From Clostridia bacterium (GTDB taxonomy: Bacteria > Bacillota_A > Clostridia > Christensenellales > Borkfalkiaceae), in assembly GCA_017399665.1 (NCBI GenBank), contig JAFQBR010000192.1, positions 1-26,547 of the forward strand: a stretch of DNA of 26,547 nt, in the 5' to 3' direction. This document shows positions 7,578-16,324 of this stretch, piece by piece. Both the position numbers and the translations under genes were made by a program. The notes beneath the pieces were generated by a model. It ran no database searches and was not told the DNA's origin. It saw only the letters and a list, made by a program, of their open reading frames with translations. Position 1 is the stretch's first letter. Every line of letters begins with the position of its first letter.

Positions 7578-7606
7578 ATTTTAACACTCTTTTGTTTTTT
7601 TTGCAA
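7578..7606 (-). promoter_or_regulatory. Promoter of the preQ1 leader and queT
   Basis: On the minus strand: TTGCAA (7606-7601), 17-nt spacer, TAAAAT (7583-7578) preceded by TGT, an extended -10. Transcription would start just ahead of the aptamer. Confidence 0.7.
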
Positions 7607-7886
7607 GCGCTTTATCGCAAAAATTAAAAAAGTTAATCTGCTTTTTTAACTAACCGTACTATTATGCTGTTATTTTAATAAAAAATGGGGCTATAGGTCG
7701 ATTATCTCAACTTTTGCCCCATAAAAATTTAATTTGATTTATGTAATTTTTCACAATTCATAAAGTAAATTTCTTCCGTTGCAAGCGAAACCTTGGTTAT
7801 AATATCGCGCTTTGTTAAGGGATAAATCCAATAGTTTTCGTCAATAGTTACATAATTGTAAAAGTTTTGTAAAAAATAACTATTGT
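7607..7886. other. Intergenic stretch upstream of queT
   Basis: Together with the leader this makes a 369-bp gap. It holds copy 2 of the 14-bp motif within a 7-bp ATGGGGC/GCCCCAT hairpin, and a TATAAT (7798-7803) without a good -35 facing the small ORF at 7887. A minus-strand frame (about 7737-7914) looks protein-like but has no usable start. Confidence 0.5.
7691..7704 (+). repeat. Dispersed 14-bp motif, copy 2
   Basis: CTATAGGTCGATTA, placed in the loop of a hairpin with arms ATGGGGC (7685-7691) and GCCCCAT further downstream. Confidence 0.75.
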
Positions 7887-8081
7887 ATGAAAAAAAATCA
7901 CCGAAAAACAGCCAAGCGCCTTATAAATAACGGACATCTTGTTTATTTTGAAAGGGTTGCAAGCAAAGATAATTCCCCTGCCCTTATGTTATATTTTGAC
8001 AATCACTTGCCCATTCTTATTTCTAGCGAGAAGTATAATTATTACTGCGACCTTATTATAAGCAGCATACAGCCTTTTTAA
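7887..8081 (+). CDS. Small hypothetical protein, 64 aa
   Basis: I do not recognise this protein. It is basic at the start (MKKNHRKTAKR) and then alternates hydrophobic and polar residues (LVYFERV, ALMLYFDNHLPILIS), suggesting a small beta-sheet domain with no membrane segment. Codon choice (GCC, CTT, ATT, AGC) resembles the neighbouring real genes, which is the main reason to keep it. Against it: there is no ribosome binding site before ATG 7887, the upstream promoter is weak, and a plausible frame exists on the opposite strand of the adjoining DNA. It lies 77 bp upstream of the DUF975 gene, which has its own promoter. Confidence 0.45.
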   Translation: MKKNHRKTAKRLINNGHLVYFERVASKDNSPALMLYFDNHLPILISSEKYNYYCDLIISSIQPF

Positions 8082-8098
8082 AATTTGCAAAATTTTAA

Positions 8099-8127
8099 TT
8101 GTTTTTTTAAAAGCCAAGTGATATAAT
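8099..8127 (+). promoter_or_regulatory. Promoter of the DUF975 gene
   Basis: Extended -10 TGATATAAT (8119-8127) with weak -35 TTGTTT (8099-8104), 17-nt spacer. Transcription would start about 25 nt before the start codon. Confidence 0.65.
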
Positions 8128-8158
8128 AAAATAAGAAATTTTATTTGGGAGATATGCT

Positions 8159-8755
8159 ATGGTTCCTAATTATATATTAAAAAGAAACGCTCGCATGCAG
8201 CTTGGCGACAGTATCTTTTCAAGAACGTGGCTTATGGTAATGCTTGCGCTTATTATTTGCGACATAATTTTATCTACTGCCGGCTCTATTGCCGTTGGTA
8301 TTGGCGCGCTAATACTTACAGGGGCTTTTTCTTACGGCAGTGCGCGAATTGTGTTAAGCCTTATTCGCGGTAAAGAAGATATTGACCTTAGCGACCTGTT
8401 TAGCGGTTTTAGAGAAGGCTTTGACCAAACTCTTTTACTTGGACTATTACAGTCCTTATTTATTGCGCTTTGGTCATTGTTATTTGTAATCCCCGGCATT
8501 GTAAAATCTTATTCTTACGCACTTGCATCACATATTCAGCAAGATGAAGAACAAAAGGATTGGAAATACTGTTTAGAAAAAAGCGAAGCTATGATGAGAG
8601 GGCACAAATGGCAACTTTTCTGCCTTGACTTAAGCTTTATTGGCTGGTATATAGTTGGAGCTTTATGCTTTGGCATTGGTACACTTTTCGTTACGCCCTA
8701 TCACTATACCGCAAGATGTAATTTTTACGAAGCTTTAAGGGCTCAATATTCATAA
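8159..8755 (+). CDS. DUF975 family integral membrane protein
   Basis: Membrane protein of 198 aa with about four to five hydrophobic segments: residues 25-40, 43-65, 97-118, 155-180. It matches DUF975 in its key stretches: the loop segment with LFVIPGIVKSYSYALA near residue 107-122, the SEAMMRGHKWQLFCLDLSF segment near 141-160, and the Gly-rich GIGTLFVTPYH close to the end. The family is common in Bacillota, and its biochemical role is not established. GGGAG (8147-8151) sits 7 nt before ATG 8159. It is monocistronic, ended by the terminator at 8815-8844. Confidence 0.88.
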   Translation: MVPNYILKRNARMQLGDSIFSRTWLMVMLALIICDIILSTAGSIAVGIGALILTGAFSYGSARIVLSLIRGKEDIDLSDLFSGFREGFDQTLLLGLLQSLFIALWSLLFVIPGIVKSYSYALASHIQQDEEQKDWKYCLEKSEAMMRGHKWQLFCLDLSFIGWYIVGALCFGIGTLFVTPYHYTARCNFYEALRAQYS

Positions 8756-8779
8756 ACAATTTAACCTAATATAAATAAA

Positions 8780-8795
8780 AGGCTCTGTCACAATA
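8780..8795 (+). repeat. Solo copy of the GGCTCTGTCACAA end sequence
   Basis: AGGCTCTGTCACAA followed by YAAA occurs here and at 6339 (17 of 18 positions agree). No matching right end is found here, so it is either a remnant or chance. Confidence 0.35.
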
Positions 8796-8814
8796 AAAAA
8801 CACAAATAAAACAC

Positions 8815-8844
8815 AAAGCAACCGCTAAACTAATCGGTTGCTTT
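8815..8844. terminator. Terminator shared by DUF975 and the surface gene cluster
   Basis: AAAGCAACCG (8815-8824) and CGGTTGCTTT (8835-8844) form a perfect 10-bp stem with a 10-nt loop. Six T follow on the plus strand. On the minus strand a T-rich tract follows, so it can also end the long operon that finishes at 8881. Confidence 0.85.
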
Positions 8845-8880
8845 TTTGTTTGTTTTATTAAACTTTAGTATAAACAAGGC

Positions 8881-10026
8881 TTAATCCCAAAGAGCATAAA
8901 CAGTCATATCACAGCTTATTGTTGTTAAATTTGTTAACTGACCGTGAATTCTTGGGTCTATATTATTACCTTCTCTTGTAGCATACCAGCCTAAGAATGT
9001 ATGTCCGGGCCAAGTGGGAACGGGGATAGCTTTTTCATCTTGATAAAAGCTTGATAAGGGATTAATTAAAATTTCGCCTGACTCAAAGCCTGCGGGGAAG
9101 CTTGCTTCGCCTGAGTTGTTGTCGTTAAGAATAAAGGTTACGGTATATGGCTCGCCCTTTGTAACGTCAAAGTCAAACATGGGTTCCCATTGAGAAGAGT
9201 TTTTCTTATAATAAATTTTATTATTATCCTTATCCCAACAGAAATCGCCTACCCTGCCGTATTCCTCGGTTGGCATACCAGCTGAAGTAATCCACGTACC
9301 GGGGGCTTCAATGCCCTCTTTTCTTTCTGAATAGGTAGTACCGTCGGCAAGTTCGTAAGTAATTATAAGAGCATATTTAGTTCTATCGTTAGGATCAATT
9401 ACGTATTCAATATCGTAAACGCTTCTACCGTTTTCACCTTTAGGTATTAGAACGGGCTCGGGAGCGCCTTCTCTGCCGTCATCATAGCTAAAAACAAGCC
9501 ATTTATTACCATCGCCGTTAAGGTCCTCTACTTTAACCATTAAGGTTGCGCCGTCCTTAGGCATTGGGAAATAAACGTTTTCTGAACGTTCTTCACCGTT
9601 ATCGTCATAAACGACTGAAAAATAATATTGAGGCTTAGCAGGGTCACTTTCATCAATTTGTAGTTCGTCACTAATACGTAGGATTTTTGTCCCTCTATAA
9701 ACGGTATAGCTAGGATCTTCCGTTTGGTCGTTAAAATCGTCTATGGTAAGGACTAAGTTCCCCTTTTCGTCGTAATCAACGATAATATCAACGGCGGGAC
9801 CGGCGTCACCTTTTACACCTTGTGGAATATAAAAAACATCATCCGGTTTAACTTTATCTACGTACATAATTGTTATTTTTTTGCTTCCGTCAGGCTCGTA
9901 TCCTTCTGAAACCACTATGTCTTCAATCATGAGTGTTTCTTCTTCAAAAAAGCTTGAACAAGAGCTGAAAACAAAAGAACATAAAAGTAAACACACTAGC
10001 ATTAAGCAAGTTATTATTTTTTTCAT
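8881..10026 (-). CDS. Surface lipoprotein with C-terminal InlB/Flg_new-type repeat
   Basis: Predicted cell-surface lipoprotein of 381 aa. A Cys-rich signal peptide ends at FSSC with Cys23 as lipidation site. The middle contains short collagen-like or phage-fibre-like connectors (GVKGDAGPA near residue 88, PKDGATL, PKGENGRS) separating beta-rich modules. One of them reads WITSAGMPTEEYGRVGDF, then IYYKKNSSQWEP, a pattern common in extracellular tip or linker modules. The last 90 residues (VTFILNDNNSG to MTVYALWD) match the Listeria-Bacteroides/InlB B-repeat signature with TFLGWY and YALW. GGAG lies 7 nt before ATG 10026. It is 12 nt downstream of the beta-helix gene, the last gene of the operon. 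Role: surface display or adhesion (inference). Confidence 0.8.
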   Translation of the reverse strand: MKKIITCLMLVCLLLCSFVFSSCSSFFEEETLMIEDIVVSEGYEPDGSKKITIMYVDKVKPDDVFYIPQGVKGDAGPAVDIIVDYDEKGNLVLTIDDFNDQTEDPSYTVYRGTKILRISDELQIDESDPAKPQYYFSVVYDDNGEERSENVYFPMPKDGATLMVKVEDLNGDGNKWLVFSYDDGREGAPEPVLIPKGENGRSVYDIEYVIDPNDRTKYALIITYELADGTTYSERKEGIEAPGTWITSAGMPTEEYGRVGDFCWDKDNNKIYYKKNSSQWEPMFDFDVTKGEPYTVTFILNDNNSGEASFPAGFESGEILINPLSSFYQDEKAIPVPTWPGHTFLGWYATREGNNIDPRIHGQLTNLTTISCDMTVYALWD

Positions 10027-10038
10027 AAAAAATCTCCT

Positions 10039-12483
10039 TTATGGGGTTTGAACAATGGCACTGTTTGCCATAGCGTTATTTTCTAATATTTCGTCGTTTG
10101 CGGTTTTGCCATATAAATATCCGTTTTTAACAAAATGGAAGCGGAATGGCTCGTAGCCAATAACGGTGGTAACCATCTTTGTTAATAAACTTTGAATGGT
10201 TGCCATACTGATATCGTCACTGCCTGAAATTCTCAAATAAGTGTCTAACAAATCCATAGGCTCTTCGTGAGAAATATATTTTGCGTTCGGTCCGCTAAAT
10301 TCTACCTTAGAAAGATTTAAACCGCCCCCGTAAAACGCAACGGGAATATTTACGTACTGTGAGAACTCTTCCTTATGGAAATATTGGCTTTTTTCCCTTT
10401 TTATAATATCCTTTACAGGGAAAAATTTATCCATAATACCGTCTAGCATAGTAACTAAGCTTTCGGGAAGTTCTTGACCGGGCAACATATTTTTTACCGT
10501 TTGGGCTATATTTTCATCAATAAGCCCTGTAACGTCCATCTTGTCTATATCTTTATAGTCGAAGAACATAGTGTTTCCCGTTACCTCAACTTCAACAGGA
10601 TAAGAAACACCCGCTATATTTTGAGGTTGGAATGGGAAGCAGACTGCAAGAAGTGGGCCAAGCGTACCTTCAACGTCACTAATCGTACTAGGTGAGCCAG
10701 AGTAAAGGAATGGCCCGTTAAACTGTGATTCTATACCGATAGCGGCAATACCGCTGTTTGCAAACAAGCAATCCTCTATAACGGTAGAGCCAGCGTAATT
10801 ATTTTCAACACCAGCGCGCTGATTTAAGGTATTTTGTATTTCAGCTAACAGTTGACGCATTTGCTCTCTTGTTTCATGCGAGTTGGAGTAACTACCGAAG
10901 ATAAATTCATTCATAATATCATCTCCGGCACCGCCTTTGCGAAGATAGTCGTATATTCTTGACTGTGTTTTTTCACCTGAAAGGGTGTTAAACGTCATCT
11001 CTTTTTCGCCGTTAATAGGAACAAAATCGTTAGAGCCCGTGAAAACAAGGAAGTTTCTTGCCGTATGAACGTAAGAATTTTTTAGTGTAAATTGATTAGC
11101 CGAAAATGCTCTTACAACGTTTTTGCCGTTTTTAATACGTGAATTTTTAACGGTAATATTATCCCCTGCAACCTCTAAAACTGTACCTACGTAATCTAGG
11201 TTTTGAATAACTGCAACGTTATCGCAGTTACTTAAGTTCACGTCGTTTACAGTAATATTGCTTCCTGCAAGGTACATACCTATATTATCTTGACCAAAGG
11301 CTTTAACCATCGTTTGCGTATCGTCTTTATCCTTTGGTGTACCAAGCGCATAGAAAGGTAGCGGACCTCTAAATAAGTCCTCTTGTGCGGGCTTTGCAAT
11401 ATTTGCATCCGAGGGTTCAACGTCCTTAGGGTAAGCTAGGTTATGGAAGTTTAAGGTGTATCCGTTGCCATAAAAGTCTTTGGTAACGCGTAAGCCTACT
11501 TTAATATCCATGCTTAACTGCTCAACACCCTTTTGCGTTTTTGCGTATGCGTTCCATTGGTCTATATAGTTATGATTATACGTTGTTGGGAATGAGTCTA
11601 TTTCATACTTAAATCCCCAAGCGTTATTCTTAGCATCATAATTACCAAAGCAAACCACGTTGTTTTCTTTAGTGGCTTTTACTTCGTTTAAAGACTGAAA
11701 ATGCTTTCTTAAAACTACTATTTCACCGCCGTTTTCGCTTTTGTTCGTGCAGTTTAATAAATCTTGATAAGTATATACGTTAACGCCATTTTCAACAATT
11801 TCAAAAGAATAGCTTCTGCTTGCCGCAGCATCGCTGTGAATTGTTAACGTTGCTAGCTTGGGCGTTGGTTTTAAAATACTGATTTTGCCCGTATTTTGAT
11901 CAAATGAAATATTTTCCGTGCATTCGTAAGTGATAGTAGGCAATATATTTTCCGGCTGAGCTTCAATAACCATATCAAAAGAAGCTGGCATTTTTGCCGT
12001 ACCGCTTAAATCGTATTGACCGTAGTAAATAGTTGGGTCTATATTCGCACCAGAAAGTGAAATCTCTGGGCGAAGCGAAATAAATGCGTTCTCAAACAAA
12101 ATAGCCGTCATTCTTCTTGAAACGTCACCGTTTTTAGTTGAACATCTAACGTACACTTCACCTTCTTTTAAGGGCTTTAAATAATACTCTCCGTTTTGCT
12201 CAACAATTTCTGCTAGCGGTTCGTCTTCGCCGTTTTTATTTACGACGCTCCAAACAAGCTCGTTGCCTTCTGCAAGCTTATAATTGTTTCTGTTAACACC
12301 TTTTGCAGAAAGCTTGTGCCCTATTTCATTTGTAAATTGGAATGGGTGATAGTCCTTGTATTCCCATTCAATACCCGAAATATTTACGTCAACTATATTA
12401 TAAGTAAAATTGACTGTTACAATACAAAGTGTAGATACTATAAAAGGTAATAGAAGAAGTACTATTAAATTTTTCTTTTTCAT
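10039..12483 (-). CDS. Large exported beta-helix protein with N-terminal membrane anchor or signal
   Basis: Extracytoplasmic protein of 814 aa. Residues 1-30 are a basic start plus a hydrophobic segment (LIVLLLLPFIVSTLCIVTV), acting as signal or anchor; no lipobox. Residues about 35-230 look like Ig-like Big domains (KLAEGNELVWSVVNKNGED, GEVYVRCSTKNGDVSRR). Residues about 330-620 have the stacked pattern of a right-handed parallel beta-helix: DNITVKNSRIKNGKNV, NQFTLKNSYVHTARNFLVF, and STVIEDCLFANSGIAAIGI. No catalytic motif recognised. Its ATG shares one base with the TGA of the exporter permease gene (TGATG), so translation is coupled. That tight link suggests this is a cargo or anchoring partner of the exporter (inference). 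Confidence 0.75.
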   Translation of the reverse strand: MKKKNLIVLLLLPFIVSTLCIVTVNFTYNIVDVNISGIEWEYKDYHPFQFTNEIGHKLSAKGVNRNNYKLAEGNELVWSVVNKNGEDEPLAEIVEQNGEYYLKPLKEGEVYVRCSTKNGDVSRRMTAILFENAFISLRPEISLSGANIDPTIYYGQYDLSGTAKMPASFDMVIEAQPENILPTITYECTENISFDQNTGKISILKPTPKLATLTIHSDAAASRSYSFEIVENGVNVYTYQDLLNCTNKSENGGEIVVLRKHFQSLNEVKATKENNVVCFGNYDAKNNAWGFKYEIDSFPTTYNHNYIDQWNAYAKTQKGVEQLSMDIKVGLRVTKDFYGNGYTLNFHNLAYPKDVEPSDANIAKPAQEDLFRGPLPFYALGTPKDKDDTQTMVKAFGQDNIGMYLAGSNITVNDVNLSNCDNVAVIQNLDYVGTVLEVAGDNITVKNSRIKNGKNVVRAFSANQFTLKNSYVHTARNFLVFTGSNDFVPINGEKEMTFNTLSGEKTQSRIYDYLRKGGAGDDIMNEFIFGSYSNSHETREQMRQLLAEIQNTLNQRAGVENNYAGSTVIEDCLFANSGIAAIGIESQFNGPFLYSGSPSTISDVEGTLGPLLAVCFPFQPQNIAGVSYPVEVEVTGNTMFFDYKDIDKMDVTGLIDENIAQTVKNMLPGQELPESLVTMLDGIMDKFFPVKDIIKREKSQYFHKEEFSQYVNIPVAFYGGGLNLSKVEFSGPNAKYISHEEPMDLLDTYLRISGSDDISMATIQSLLTKMVTTVIGYEPFRFHFVKNGYLYGKTANDEILENNAMANSAIVQTP

Positions 12484-14075
12484 CAGTTAATAGCCTCCAA
12501 ATCCATAAATAACGCGCCCATGTTTTGATGTAGGAATACAATGGGGTAAATTCCACAAAGTATAAGCACTAATACACCGGCAAGATAAATAAGAGCCAAA
12601 GAAGTACCAAGGAAAGAAAATACTATACCAACTACGATATAAACGAAAGGAAGAAGATACGCATATAAAGAAGAAAGATATGTTTTTCTTGGTTTACCGT
12701 GGCGAATTGAAAGCTCTTCTTTAAGTGAAATAACGTCAAAAACAAACAGACAAATTGTTGCCATAAGTAGGGCTATAAGCGCGTTAGCTATACTTAATAC
12801 CCCTGTGAAGGCAAGCACCGCAACCGAGATAAAAAGTGATACGAAGGAAAGCATAAAGGGTATTGCTGTTTTTATAATTAATTGCGTTTTGTATTTTACA
12901 GGAATGGTCTTCATGTTCTTAATAGTGCGCTCTTCCATAGTTATATAAGAATTTGCGCCCTGATTTATAATCAAAGTAAACATAATTACAATGAATATAT
13001 CCAAAAGAACTGAAAAGTTAGGAATAAGTGCTAAATAGAATTTAAACAATCCCGCTGAAAAGACGGTATTCATTGCGTTGACTATAAGATATAAAAGCAA
13101 CGGTTGAATTACTAAAAGACCGGAAAATGAGAATATGTAATCAGAGTTTTTAGTAATTAAAATAAGCTCCTTTTTAATAAGCGCACGTACAGGCGTTAAA
13201 GGTTTAAAGTTAAATTCTTTTTCACTGCGCTTTGCCGTTACTGAAAGATTTCTTACGTAATGGAAGGTAAAAACCGTAATGGTTACGCCAAGCACAAATA
13301 CGCCTAATGCAATACAAATATATGGCATAAATGATGCCGTTCTTTTTTTAATAAACACGTCACATAAGAATTTAACAGGAATAGCAAATCTTTCAAATTT
13401 TATAAACTTTGCCATTGACTCTTTACTAAAAAGAGTTACCAGCTGATTGTTTGCAACAAGGTCGATAAATATTGTTAAAATTTGAGAGTAAAGATAAGTC
13501 CCAACAAACAATAATGTTAATGAAAGAATAAATTTAATAAGGATATGCTTTTTAAGATACTGTGATGCAACCCAAACGGGGTAAACAAGTAGTAACGCTA
13601 CGCCCATTTCAAAGAAGAATGATAAAACGGGATAAAATAGTGCTAAGTAATAAAACAGTATAGTTTTTTCAAATACTTGTCCGTATGCAAAAAACATTGG
13701 ATAAATAAACATAAACGTAGTTGCATAGTGAGATAAGAATAAGAAAATCAACTTAGAAAAGATTATCTGCGCGTTAGAAACGGGATAGTTCGTAAGCTGT
13801 TGAATATCTTTTTCGTTAAAGAAAAGCTTTTTAGCTTTTAAAAGACCAGAAACGATAGTCAGTAAAGAAATTATTAAAAGCAACAGGCTGACAAATGCCT
13901 GCGGAGCGTTTTCGTAACTTTTTATTTTTCCAAAGACTGCGCTATACAAAATATATTCAAGCAGAATAAAGCACACCACAAAGATAGCCGAAACGATTGA
14001 CGTAACGACCTTTGCGGCAGTGGTCTTTTCCCTACCGAACATCATTTTAAAATCCTTTATAAGTAGATTTAGCAT
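12483..14075 (-). CDS. ABC-2 type exporter permease (putative ABC_export family)
   Basis: Polytopic membrane protein of 530 aa with about 12 hydrophobic segments, starting with a cytoplasmic MLNLLIKDFKMMFGREK followed by the first segment at about residues 24-50. The LTNYPVSNAQIIFSKL segment near residues 95-110 and the later FKPLTPVRALIKKEL segment near 290 are typical of ABC-2/ABC_export membrane subunits that export lipids, peptides or polymers. The two halves look like a tandem ABC-2 arrangement. It lies 55 bp downstream of the ATPase and overlaps the beta-helix gene by one base. Purine-rich AGGAAAAG precedes ATG 14075. The substrate is not known. Confidence 0.8.
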   Translation of the reverse strand: MLNLLIKDFKMMFGREKTTAAKVVTSIVSAIFVVCFILLEYILYSAVFGKIKSYENAPQAFVSLLLLIISLLTIVSGLLKAKKLFFNEKDIQQLTNYPVSNAQIIFSKLIFLFLSHYATTFMFIYPMFFAYGQVFEKTILFYYLALFYPVLSFFFEMGVALLLVYPVWVASQYLKKHILIKFILSLTLLFVGTYLYSQILTIFIDLVANNQLVTLFSKESMAKFIKFERFAIPVKFLCDVFIKKRTASFMPYICIALGVFVLGVTITVFTFHYVRNLSVTAKRSEKEFNFKPLTPVRALIKKELILITKNSDYIFSFSGLLVIQPLLLYLIVNAMNTVFSAGLFKFYLALIPNFSVLLDIFIVIMFTLIINQGANSYITMEERTIKNMKTIPVKYKTQLIIKTAIPFMLSFVSLFISVAVLAFTGVLSIANALIALLMATICLFVFDVISLKEELSIRHGKPRKTYLSSLYAYLLPFVYIVVGIVFSFLGTSLALIYLAGVLVLILCGIYPIVFLHQNMGALFMDLEAIN

Positions 14076-14130
14076 AACTTTTCCTATATTTTAAATATAA
14101 CCTTAATGAATTTACTTTAATTAAACGCTT

Positions 14131-14904
14131 TTACTTTTGATTGCTACCCTTATAAATTTCCATAAATAACTTAGGCAACTGTATACGTCTATTAGGCTCG
14201 CGGTTAAAGTCGTAAAGCCCGGCAACCTTGCCTTGGTTAATAATTGCAACTCTATCGCAAATTTTAGCAACAAGGTCGATATTGTGCGAAGTAACGAATA
14301 CCGTTTTACCGTGATCTGCATATTCGCGAAGCATCTTTTTAAGCTCCTCTACCGCCATAATATCAAGACCAACGGTGGGTTCGTCCAATATCCAAATTTT
14401 AGGGCTGTGCATTAAGCTTGCAACAAGGCAAAGCTTTTGCTTCATACCGTGTGAATAATCTGAAATGGGATTATTAAGCTCTGCAAGATCAAGTGCAAGT
14501 CTTGTGCAAAGATATCTATAATTTCTAATAAAATCGCCCTCGGTTACGCCGTAAATACTTGCAACGAATTCCAAATACTCATACCCTGTCATTGCTTCAT
14601 AGCAAGAAGGCTCGCTGGCAACGTACCCAAATGAGTATTTAGCCTCAATAGGCTCTTGAACAATATCGAAGCCGTCAAGCAAAATTTGACCTTGCTGAAA
14701 CTTTTTAGAGCCGATAACACAGTCGATAGTAGTTGATTTACCAACACCGTTTTTACCGATAAACCCAAAAAGCTCGCCCTCGTATACTTCAAGGTCAATC
14801 CCCTTTAAAACTGATTTAGTTCCGTATGATTTATGTAAATCACGTATAGAGATAAGGCATTCCTTTTGCTTCTTTTCATTTGGCCTATCAACCATTTCAA
14901 TCAT
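14131..14904 (-). CDS. ABC transporter ATP-binding protein (exporter type)
   Basis: Cytosolic ATPase of 257 aa with all ABC motifs: Walker A GKNGVGKST (residues 50-58), a Q-loop position occupied by the SEP segment near residue 98, a degenerate signature SHGMKQK (151-157) in place of LSGGQ, Walker B with ILDEPTVGLD (172-181) and the switch His207 in TSHN. The SHGMKQK signature and single-domain size are typical of ABC-2 exporter ATPases. AAGGAGG (14920-14914) lies 9 nt before ATG 14904 and sits inside the end of the upstream gene, 3 nt apart, implying co-expression with the zinc-ribbon protein. It should pair with the permease encoded next. The N-terminal 15 residues are a charged extension. 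Confidence 0.93.
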   Translation of the reverse strand: MIEMVDRPNEKKQKECLISIRDLHKSYGTKSVLKGIDLEVYEGELFGFIGKNGVGKSTTIDCVIGSKKFQQGQILLDGFDIVQEPIEAKYSFGYVASEPSCYEAMTGYEYLEFVASIYGVTEGDFIRNYRYLCTRLALDLAELNNPISDYSHGMKQKLCLVASLMHSPKIWILDEPTVGLDIMAVEELKKMLREYADHGKTVFVTSHNIDLVAKICDRVAIINQGKVAGLYDFNREPNRRIQLPKLFMEIYKGSNQK

Positions 14905-14907
14905 AAA

Positions 14908-16323
14908 TCACACCCTCCTTATTTTTCTTAACCAAATCTTTTCGCCTTGCTCGTCAACGAAAAGATATTGTGTATCACAAAGCGAACAATGTCCGTTATT
15001 TTCGTCTACGTCTACCGTTTTTTGTTTACAAACCGGGCAATATTTAGAATAAACTTCTTTATCGCCTGTAATTAAAGTAATTTTAGAAAGTAGCCATTGC
15101 TTAATCATTTCTTTTTCGTTATAGTTGCCTGAAAGTAATCGCTTATCGTTATTTTCCCAAGCAAAGCTATTCCAAATAGAAAAGATATCTGTAGTTAAAA
15201 AGTCTTCCTCGCACGAAAGCTTGAAATCATCTTCGCCCCCGTCAAATGCAAGTAGATGAGAAACCTTACCAACTCCGTTATAATCCACGTTAAGCCAAAT
15301 TGCCTTTTCACTTTGCAAATAACCGCATTCCAAATTAAAGCCGTTACCGCAGAATAAGAAGGTTGCACCGTTGAAAAATGGCGCTATAGCGCGATTAACA
15401 GCAATTTCACCGCCATTTTCGCCTTCCAAAGTGCCGGCAGAAATATCTTGGTGACTGCGCTTCATAAGCTGTCTTACAACGCCTAGCGGAACACGGAAAG
15501 TTCCCTCTTTAACAGAAGAAATTTCAAAGCCAAGCTCGCCTAGTGCCTTAAGTATTATAACTGAAGCATATTTTGCAAGGTCTTCCTTTAAAGAATACTC
15601 ATCGTCGTAGCGAACAAACTTGCGATAGAATTTAAAGCATTTATTATAAAGCCTATCTTTAGTTAGAATGTTCGTAGGCTTAATAATTGGGCTAATACCC
15701 TTGCCCTGCGAAACTATTTTATAAAAAGCAGTATTTTTAATAAAGGTTATTCTGCGCATTAAGCTTGAAGAAAGCTTGATTGCCTCTGCCGTATCTTTTG
15801 GAGAAACAACGTTATGAATGGGGTTAATTTCGACGTTAAGCCCCGCGCTTACTTTTGGTAGCTTGTGAAGGTAAAAGGCGTTGCTTTTGGCAATTTCCAC
15901 ACCCAAAAGGTCAACAAGTAAAACGATAAACTGGTTTTCGTAAATACGCAGTTCGTCTACGTGCTGATAATAATAAACGTTTTCGGGAATCATTTTACCT
16001 TTGTGCTCTTTCCACAAACTGCTATCTTGCAGAACTTTTCTGAAAGCGTCTTGTTGAATTTGTCTTGCCTGCTCTATACGGATTACTATGTCTTCGCGCT
16101 TATTTGAAAGATGGGGATGAGCGATTATTGATGAAATAATAGCAAGTAATTTAGAAACTTCCTTTAAAAACTCCATATCCTTTTCAAATGCGATATGCTG
16201 TAAAGAAAAGTCGGGAACTTGCTCTATTTTATCGTAAAAATCGCGCGCATCTGAAAAACCTTCGCAAATAACGTCAACGCTTTCTATATAATCTCTGAGC
16301 GTGGCCTTTTCGGCAATTTTCAT
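14908..16323 (-). CDS. McrBC-partner-like (DUF2357-like) protein with C-terminal zinc ribbon
   Basis: Soluble protein of 471 aa with no signal or membrane segment. I do not recognise it firmly. The stretch VDELRIYENQFIVLLVDLL (residues 122-140) and LYNKCFKFYRKFVRY (225-239) resemble the core of DUF2357-type proteins, which accompany McrB-like AAA+ ATPases. The C-terminus has a four-cysteine zinc ribbon: C429-x2-C432-x13-C446-x2-C449. I see no D-(x)n-E-x-K nuclease motif of the kind expected in McrC. Its start overlaps the end of the AAA+ gene with only one base between TAA and ATG (TAATATG) and has no good ribosome site, so translation is probably coupled. This suggests a fixed-ratio partner or regulator of the ATPase. 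The DUF2357 link is tentative. Confidence 0.5.
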   Translation of the reverse strand: MKIAEKATLRDYIESVDVICEGFSDARDFYDKIEQVPDFSLQHIAFEKDMEFLKEVSKLLAIISSIIAHPHLSNKREDIVIRIEQARQIQQDAFRKVLQDSSLWKEHKGKMIPENVYYYQHVDELRIYENQFIVLLVDLLGVEIAKSNAFYLHKLPKVSAGLNVEINPIHNVVSPKDTAEAIKLSSSLMRRITFIKNTAFYKIVSQGKGISPIIKPTNILTKDRLYNKCFKFYRKFVRYDDEYSLKEDLAKYASVIILKALGELGFEISSVKEGTFRVPLGVVRQLMKRSHQDISAGTLEGENGGEIAVNRAIAPFFNGATFLFCGNGFNLECGYLQSEKAIWLNVDYNGVGKVSHLLAFDGGEDDFKLSCEEDFLTTDIFSIWNSFAWENNDKRLLSGNYNEKEMIKQWLLSKITLITGDKEVYSKYCPVCKQKTVDVDENNGHCSLCDTQYLFVDEQGEKIWLRKIRRV

Positions 16324-16324
16324 A

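Noticed and set aside
14121..14321. Minus-strand frame overlapping the ABC ATPase
   Set aside because: It is a shadow in another frame of the ATPase gene, which has all ABC motifs.
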